From contig NZ_JYIX01000032.1 of assembly GCF_000956505.1 (NCBI RefSeq), positions 62,001 through 126,000 on the forward strand: a stretch of DNA of 64,000 nt, written 5' to 3'. Under the pieces are notes generated by a model. It was not told the origin of the DNA and searched no databases. It saw nothing but the letters and a program-made list of their open reading frames with translations. The position numbers and the translations under genes were made by a program. Positions 59,897-64,000 of the stretch are shown one piece after another; the stretch's first letter is position 1, and every line of letters starts with the position of its first letter. The DNA is from Microbacterium azadirachtae (GTDB taxonomy: Bacteria > Actinomycetota > Actinomycetes > Actinomycetales > Microbacteriaceae).

Positions 59897-60232
59897 TCAG
59901 CCCCCGCTCGACTCCGGGGGCACCTCCAGGTGGGCGACCGTGATGCGGATCTGCACCGGACCGGCGGCGGCTTGTCGGATCATCCGCTGCACGGCGCGCG
60001 CGGTCTCTCCGGCCGGCCGCGCCTGGTCGAGACCGAGCGCGACGTCGACCCGCAGCGGATCTCCGGCGCGGATCGCGACGCGCGGTCCCGTGTCGCCCGA
60101 GCCCAGGAGGTTCGCGGCGGCCTCGCGCAGCAACCCGGCACCGGACGCGGGGTAGACGACGGATACGCCCGGCTCGGCGAGGAGATCCTTCTCGATGCGC
60201 GCCGCCAGCTCGGCGGCTTCCTCTTCGCTCAT
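59897..60232 (-). CDS. Small Asp23/Gls24-like protein
   Basis: The 111-residue protein has an Asp23-like core: an amphipathic N-terminal helix (EEEAAELAARIEKDLLAEPG), then strands with VSVVYPASG, and a last pair PLRVDVALGLDQ and VQIRITVAHLEV. It is shorter than typical Asp23 and is the last gene of the sigma-factor unit. Its start overlaps the larger Asp23-like gene by 4 nt. It may act as an envelope-stress component or as a regulator of the sigma factor; neither is shown directly. Confidence 0.7.
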   Translation of the reverse strand: MSEEEAAELAARIEKDLLAEPGVSVVYPASGAGLLREAAANLLGSGDTGPRVAIRAGDPLRVDVALGLDQARPAGETARAVQRMIRQAAAGPVQIRITVAHLEVPPESSGG

Positions 60233-60849
60233 CGCCTGTCGCCTCCGCTCCTCGGAAGATCTCTCACATCGTGCACGACGATGTCGATGCCGGAGATGTT
60301 CAGTTCGGCGTGGGTGCGCAGACGGTCGCCGATCTCGGTGCGCAGCCGCTCCGCGAGCCGGGCGATGGGCAGCCCGTACGGAACGCTGGCCTCCACGCGG
60401 ACCCCGATCGGGGCGCCCGGAACGGTCAGGTCGCCGTCCAGCCGGCAGCGCCCGATGAGCACTCCGGGGATCGCGTCTCCGGCCGTACGGATCAGGCCGC
60501 GCACGGCCCCCTCCGTGATGCCGAGATCGTCATCGGGCTCCGCGACCCGGAACGGGATGCGGCGACCGGCCCTGGCATCGCGCGCGATCCCGTCGATGAT
60601 CGATCTGACCCAGTTCTCGTCCGCCTGAGGCTCGGCCGCGGCGTCCTGGTCGAGCAGCGCAGGGCCGAGCCGGCGCAGGCGCTCGAGCGCGTCGAGCGCG
60701 ATGCGGCAGCCCGGCGAGGACTCGATCGAGGCGTCGGCGGGCGTCCTGCCGGCGTCGAGGTAGTCCGCCAGCTCGTCCATGCTGTGGCCGTCGAGGTCCT
60801 CGGGTTCGAAGCCGAGGCCGCTCGAGCCTGTGCTGTCGTCACGGGTCAT
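60229..60849 (-). CDS. Asp23/Gls24-family protein with extra N-terminal domain
   Basis: The 206-residue protein has an N-terminal helical region (about 20-95, MDELADYLDAGRTPADASIE and ESSPGCRIALDALERLRRLG) that looks like the cytoplasmic part of an anti-sigma factor. It is followed by an Asp23 domain (about 110-195, GVLIGRCRLDGDLTVPGAPI, then VRVEASVPYGLPI and LNISGIDIVVHDV). ATG 60849 overlaps the sigma-factor stop (ATGA) and has GGAGG 7 nt upstream, so it is preferred over GTG 60855. Coupling to an ECF sigma gene makes an anti-sigma role plausible (inference). Confidence 0.78.
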   Translation of the reverse strand: MTRDDSTGSSGLGFEPEDLDGHSMDELADYLDAGRTPADASIESSPGCRIALDALERLRRLGPALLDQDAAAEPQADENWVRSIIDGIARDARAGRRIPFRVAEPDDDLGITEGAVRGLIRTAGDAIPGVLIGRCRLDGDLTVPGAPIGVRVEASVPYGLPIARLAERLRTEIGDRLRTHAELNISGIDIVVHDVRDLPRSGGDRR

Positions 60850-61421
60850 CGCCACTCCTCCATTCGCACGATGATGTGCTTGCGCGCGCGGGCGAGCAGC
60901 CCGCGCACCGTGCTCACCGGCTGGTCCAGCTGTTCGGCGATCTCGTCGTACGTGCAGCCGCCGATCTCGCGCAGCACCCAGGTCTCGCGCTGCGCGTCCG
61001 GAAGCTCCTGCAGCGCATCGGCGAGGGCTGTCAGCTCGGCGCGCCGTTCGGCGCTCTGCTCGGGGCGGTCTTCAGCGCTGGCGGGAAGTTCGAGGCCCTC
61101 CGCGGCGTCCATCTCGATGTGCGGGCGTCGCGCACGGACCTCGTCGATCGCCTTGCGGCTCACGATCCGCATGAGCCAGCCGCGCACCCGGCCCATGTCA
61201 TCCAGTTCCGGCAGCCGCTGCCATGCCGTGATGAAGCTCTCCTGCACGATGTCGTCCACGCTCGCCGTGCCACCGAGGATCCGGCGCGCATAGGCGCGGA
61301 GCAACGGGGTGTAGCGGCGCACGAGGACCGCGAACGCCTCGACGTCTCCGTCGGCGGCCCGGCCGGCGATCGTGCGGTCGTCGGCGACGTCGAGGGCCGG
61401 TCGGTCGTCAAGGCCGGTCAT
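60846..61421 (-). CDS. ECF-type RNA polymerase sigma factor
   Basis: The 191-residue sigma-70-family protein has region 2 (about 22-90, FAVLVRRYTPLLRAYARRIL, VDDIVQESFITAWQRLPEL, GWLMRIVSRKAIDEVR) and region 4 (about 130-188, LPDAQRETWVLREIGGCTYD, EIAEQLDQPVSTVRGLLARA). It directs RNA polymerase to a stress regulon, probably including the surrounding Asp23 cluster. It is coupled by ATGA to the downstream Asp23-like gene, the position where anti-sigma genes usually stand. A GGGAG site lies before ATG 61421. Confidence 0.9.
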   Translation of the reverse strand: MTGLDDRPALDVADDRTIAGRAADGDVEAFAVLVRRYTPLLRAYARRILGGTASVDDIVQESFITAWQRLPELDDMGRVRGWLMRIVSRKAIDEVRARRPHIEMDAAEGLELPASAEDRPEQSAERRAELTALADALQELPDAQRETWVLREIGGCTYDEIAEQLDQPVSTVRGLLARARKHIIVRMEEWR

Positions 61422-61530
61422 CGATCACTCTCCCTTCGAGACGGGTATCGCGCGGCCGTGGGGTCGGTGTGCGACACCGACCCCATGGTCGCGCGTGGGC
61501 GCATGGTGCAGCGAGCACCGCGCCGACGCG

Positions 61531-61797
61531 TCATGCGTCGCGACGTCGCCAGACGATCAGTCCGTAGATCAGCAGAACGACGAGCGAGCCGCCGATCGCG
61601 AGCAGCCACGTCGCGAGGCTGAAGAACGACTCCAGGCCGACGTGGAAGATCAGCCCGCCCAGCCACCCGCCCAGCAGGGCGCCTACGACGCCGAGCAGCA
61701 GCGTGACGAACCAGCCGCCGCCCTGCTTGCCGGGGAGGATCAGCTTGGCGATCGCCCCGGCGATGAGGCCGAGGAGGAGGAATCCGAGGAATCCCAT
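61531..61797 (-). CDS. GlsB/YeaQ/YmgE family membrane protein
   Basis: The 88-residue protein has three membrane helices and the family signature MGFLGFLLLGLIAGAIAK, then GGGWFVTLLLGVVGALLGG. These small stress-induced membrane proteins often accompany CsbD and Asp23 proteins. An AGGAAA site precedes ATG 61797. It follows the CsbD gene on the same strand by 43 nt. Confidence 0.9.
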   Translation of the reverse strand: MGFLGFLLLGLIAGAIAKLILPGKQGGGWFVTLLLGVVGALLGGWLGGLIFHVGLESFFSLATWLLAIGGSLVVLLIYGLIVWRRRDA

Positions 61798-61840
61798 GAG
61801 TTGCTTTCCTTTCGTCGGCTCCGGGCATGCCGGAGCGGGT

Positions 61841-62080
61841 TCACTTCTTGAAGAGCCGGCCGGCCTTGTCCGCGGCGTCCTTCGCCGCGTCCTTGGCCTT
61901 CTCGACGGTGTCGGCGACGGTCTCCTTGACCTCGGCCGCGACTTCCTTCAGCCGGCCCTCGGCCTGGTGCTCGCGGCCCTGCTCGGCGAGCCCCTCGTTC
62001 CCGGCGGCCTCGCCGATCCTCTCCTCGGCGTCGCCGAGAAGCCGCTGTCCCTTGGCTTCAGCCTTGTCCTTCAGACTCAT
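61841..62080 (-). CDS. CsbD family stress protein
   Basis: The 79-residue, highly charged helical protein has the CsbD start pattern SLKDKAEAKGQRLLGDAEER, GNEGLAEQGREHQAEGRLKE, and a Lys/Asp/Ala-rich end. In Bacillus, CsbD is a general stress protein of unknown action. An AAAGGAA site stands about 8 nt before ATG 62080. It lies between the AmaP-like and GlsB genes in the envelope-stress cluster. Confidence 0.9.
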   Translation of the reverse strand: MSLKDKAEAKGQRLLGDAEERIGEAAGNEGLAEQGREHQAEGRLKEVAAEVKETVADTVEKAKDAAKDAADKAGRLFKK

Positions 62081-62156
62081 GCCTGATTCCTTTCTCTGTC
62101 CCGGCGCCCTCGGCGCCGGTCGTCTGCGGGCGGTCGTCCGTGCCTGGACGGATCCG

Positions 62157-62762
62157 TCATCTCGTTCGTGTGGCGGAGCGGAGGCGGTCGAAGCCGCCGC
62201 GATCGGCGAAGTGCACGACCACCGGCGTCCGCGTGCCGCTCAGCACGTCCCACCCCTCGACGCCGCGTTCCGTCTCCGCGAGCAGGGCGGGAAGATCCGC
62301 GCCGGATCGCGGCACGACCGAGAGCCGCAGGGCAGTCCTTCCTCCGATCCGGTAGCCCTGCATGCGGGAGGAGAGGACGTCGCTCCGGTGCCGGAGCGGC
62401 TCTGTGAGCACCGCGTCGGCGATCGTCTCGTCCACGGCGGTGCTGCCGGTCCGGTCCGCGAACCGCAGCACAGTGCGGGTGCGCGGACGCCGGCGCGTCA
62501 CGAGGAAGGCGATGAGACCGATCGCGACGATGAGCCCTGCCGCGGCGGCGGCGACGTGAGCACCGTCGGCGGCTCCCCACGGTGTGCTCCAGGAGTTCAG
62601 GGCGTGCGAGGCGTCGTCGACCGCGCGCTGCACGGGCGGCCACCAGGGAGCGAACAGCCGCTCCGGCAGCAGAGGGCGGGCCGCGAGCAACGCGCCCACG
62701 AGTGCGATCAGCCCTGCCAGCAGCAGAAGCACGCGGTTCAGGATCCTGCTCGACGAGGTCAT
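62157..62762 (-). CDS. AmaP-like alkaline-shock membrane anchor protein
   Basis: The 201-residue protein has two membrane helices (about 8-28 and 70-90) joined by an extracellular loop, then a cytoplasmic domain of about 100 residues. This is the layout of AmaP, which ties Asp23 to the membrane in staphylococci. The match is by architecture and gene order rather than by strong motifs. Its start overlaps the DUF6286 stop by 4 nt. Confidence 0.7.
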   Translation of the reverse strand: MTSSSRILNRVLLLLAGLIALVGALLAARPLLPERLFAPWWPPVQRAVDDASHALNSWSTPWGAADGAHVAAAAAGLIVAIGLIAFLVTRRRPRTRTVLRFADRTGSTAVDETIADAVLTEPLRHRSDVLSSRMQGYRIGGRTALRLSVVPRSGADLPALLAETERGVEGWDVLSGTRTPVVVHFADRGGFDRLRSATRTR

Positions 62763-63325
62763 GCGACGACTCCCTTCGCGTCGACGGTGACGACGGGGCG
62801 GATACCGAAGCCCATCCGTTCGAGGGCTCCCCGCGCCGCATCCGCGGCACCGGCCCTGTCGACGGGCACGCCGCTGACGGGACGGATCCGCACCCGCACG
62901 CGTCGTGCCGTCACCGTCGCGGAGACCTGCGATGCGGCCAGCGCGCAGTGCCGGGCGACGGCCTGCGCCGCGGCGTCGGCGAGCAGCCCGTCATCGACGA
63001 CGAGCTCCACCCTGGCGCCTCCACGTCCGTGTCGGCGGCGACGGCCCGGCCCGATCGCGAGGGCGATGAGCGCGATGCCCACGATGCCCGCGATCGCGGC
63101 GGCCGCCGCACGCCAGGACGGCTCCTCCCAGGCCGTCCTCACCGTCGCCGCGGCGTCCCGGGCCACGGATGCCCCCGACGGGTCCGTGGTCCAGATCGCC
63201 GCCGCAACGGTGGCGAGTGCCGCCCCCAGCAGCACGACCGCGACGACGACCGCGGGTGTCGCGCGGGAGGTGCGGAGTTCGCGGCGCAGCAGGCGCCGGT
63301 CCCCGACCCGATCCCCCTCGTTCAT
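62759..63325 (-). CDS. DUF6286 domain membrane protein
   Basis: The 188-residue protein has two membrane helices (about 24-45 and 74-92) and a C-terminal cytoplasmic domain of DUF6286 type (ARVELVVDDGLLADAAAQAV, VSATVTARRVRVRIRPV). It is found in actinobacterial Asp23 operons, and the function is unknown. ATG 63325 overlaps the stop of the Asp23-like gene by 4 nt. Confidence 0.78.
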   Translation of the reverse strand: MNEGDRVGDRRLLRRELRTSRATPAVVVAVVLLGAALATVAAAIWTTDPSGASVARDAAATVRTAWEEPSWRAAAAAIAGIVGIALIALAIGPGRRRRHGRGGARVELVVDDGLLADAAAQAVARHCALAASQVSATVTARRVRVRIRPVSGVPVDRAGAADAARGALERMGFGIRPVVTVDAKGVVA

Positions 63326-63666
63326 CGCACCCTCCTCTCGTCCTCACGGTGAATGCCGGCGAATCGCAGGTCCACTGCGTCCACGCGCCGCCCGGCCCGC
63401 TCCGCCATGCCCGTCACCAGGGAGGTGCGCACACTCGCGCCCTGCTCCTGGAGCGTCCGCCCCGCCGCGTTCTCCACCCGCAGCGGAAGTGTCACGGTGG
63501 CGTGCAGCCCGCCGTCCGCGTCGTCCCAGCGGAGGGTGACCTCGCGAGGATCCGCCCCGTAGGCGCTCGTGACGATCCCGACGGCGAGGCGATGCAGCGC
63601 CCGCGCCGTGAGTGTCGTCCGTCCGCGCAGCGCCGACCCCGCGGTGTGCGCGACAGCCGCCCTCAT
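63322..63666 (-). CDS. Asp23/Gls24-like protein
   Basis: The 114-residue protein resembles a compact Asp23 domain: RTTLTARALHRLAVGIVTSA, then VTLRWDDADGGLHATVTLPL and RAGRRVDAVDLRFAGI. ATG 63666 overlaps the previous stop (ATGA), and in-frame codons further upstream are arginine-rich shadow sequence, so this start is preferred. It is one of at least four Asp23-like genes in the cluster. Confidence 0.72.
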   Translation of the reverse strand: MRAAVAHTAGSALRGRTTLTARALHRLAVGIVTSAYGADPREVTLRWDDADGGLHATVTLPLRVENAAGRTLQEQGASVRTSLVTGMAERAGRRVDAVDLRFAGIHREDERRVR

Positions 63667-63854
63667 GACGAGGTGCGTCGCCCGCGCAGCGCCTGGACCA
63701 GCCCGTGCAGGTCGATGTCGCCCCGCACGAGGCGGGCGACGCCCACCCCGGCGAGCATCGCGAGACCCACGAACAGGAAGGCCCAGAAGCCGAAGGCGAC
63801 CCAGGTCAGGGCGAGCACCGCACCGACGGCGGCGCCGATGGTGCTCGCGTTCAC
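63663..63854 (-). CDS. Small membrane protein, DUF2273-like
   Basis: The 63-residue protein has a hydrophobic hairpin (about 5-42, ALTWVAFGFWAFLFVGLAML) and a basic tail. DUF2273 proteins sit beside Asp23 genes and probably anchor them at the membrane. GTG 63854 overlaps the Asp23 stop (GTGA). Confidence 0.72.
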   Translation of the reverse strand: MNASTIGAAVGAVLALTWVAFGFWAFLFVGLAMLAGVGVARLVRGDIDLHGLVQALRGRRTSS

Positions 63855-64000
63855 TGGACTCGCGCCTCCTGGCCGTCGTCGCCCTCGTCCTCGGACGGGA
63901 TGTGGACGTCGTTGATGGTGACGTTGACCTCGGTGACCTCCAGGCCCACGAGCTCCTGCATCGCCCGGTACACGGACGCGCGCACGGCACCCGCCAGCTC
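63851..64000 (-). CDS. Asp23/Gls24-family protein, C-terminal part (runs off the window)
   Basis: Only the last 49 codons are visible: ELAGAVRASVYRAMQELVGL, followed by EVTEVNVTINDVHI and an acidic tail. This matches the end of canonical Asp23/Gls24 envelope-stress proteins (VNVxVxDVH). It is the first visible gene of the operon that reads leftward through DUF2273, Asp23-like, DUF6286 and AmaP-like genes. Confidence 0.85.
   Translation of the reverse strand, partial: ELAGAVRASVYRAMQELVGLEVTEVNVTINDVHIPSEDEGDDGQEARVQ

Overview
The window reads as one contiguous piece of chromosome from a high-GC actinobacterium, most likely a member of the Microbacteriaceae such as Microbacterium. Evidence for this is the very high GC content, GTG/TTG starts, probable leaderless transcripts, Tat and lipobox export signals of actinobacterial type, DUF6153/DUF305 copper genes and an actinobacterial Asp23/AmaP-type envelope operon. 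I see no rRNA, tRNA, phage, transposase or CRISPR array. The assignment rests on gene content, not on a marker gene.

Layout. 1-1.8 kb: a GntR(YtrA)-regulated ABC exporter. 2.2-4.4 kb: two small membrane peptides and a divergent SDR/XRE pair. 4.4-7.2 kb: a VanRS-like two-component system divergent from a VanY-like D,D-carboxypeptidase. 7.2-11.7 kb: an ArsR/SRPBCC pair, a DUF5107 protein, a cluster of four 46-bp palindromic repeats and an RlmG-like methyltransferase. 12-15.2 kb: a ProVWX/OpuA-type osmoprotectant importer with a long leader. 15.3-16.5 kb: copper-linked DUF6153 and DUF305 genes behind a RicR/CsoR-type site. 16.7-16.9 kb: two more 46-bp repeats. 17-22.9 kb: a lipase-maturation-factor-like protein, then an alanine/serine racemase, a D-Ala:D-X ligase and an acyltransferase-3/CapA fusion.

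22.9-51 kb is a catabolic island for a complex glycan: ROK repressor, a 1104-residue secreted clan-A glycosidase, GH38 mannosidase, sugar ABC importer (no ATPase), GH36 galactosidase, CE7 and CE4 esterases/deacetylases, several oxidoreductases, a PL22-like propeller, and a GntR-controlled sugar-acid branch (DapA-type aldolase, 2-hydroxyacid dehydrogenase, enolase-superfamily enzyme). 51-53.5 kb holds ordinary genes. 53.7-56.5 kb holds two paralogous Tat-exported repeat proteins. 56.8-59.8 kb holds an MFS transporter and a LuxR-type regulator. 59.9-64 kb is an envelope-stress cluster (Asp23 paralogues, DUF2273, DUF6286, AmaP-like, CsbD, GlsB, ECF sigma factor).

The most interesting system is the split van-like regulon. 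The promoters of vanY (6315-6355) and of the racemase operon (18552-18592) share an ungapped 41-bp box (26 identities by eye), each exactly 64 nt before its start codon. This suggests that the VanRS-like pair controls both units, about 12 kb apart. The racemase plus membrane acyltransferase would together resemble a VanT serine racemase broken into two genes, with a CapA-like extracellular domain added. The second strong candidate is the six-copy 46-bp palindromic element. The third is the pair of Tat-exported, four-repeat proteins with an identical 86-bp signal-peptide block.
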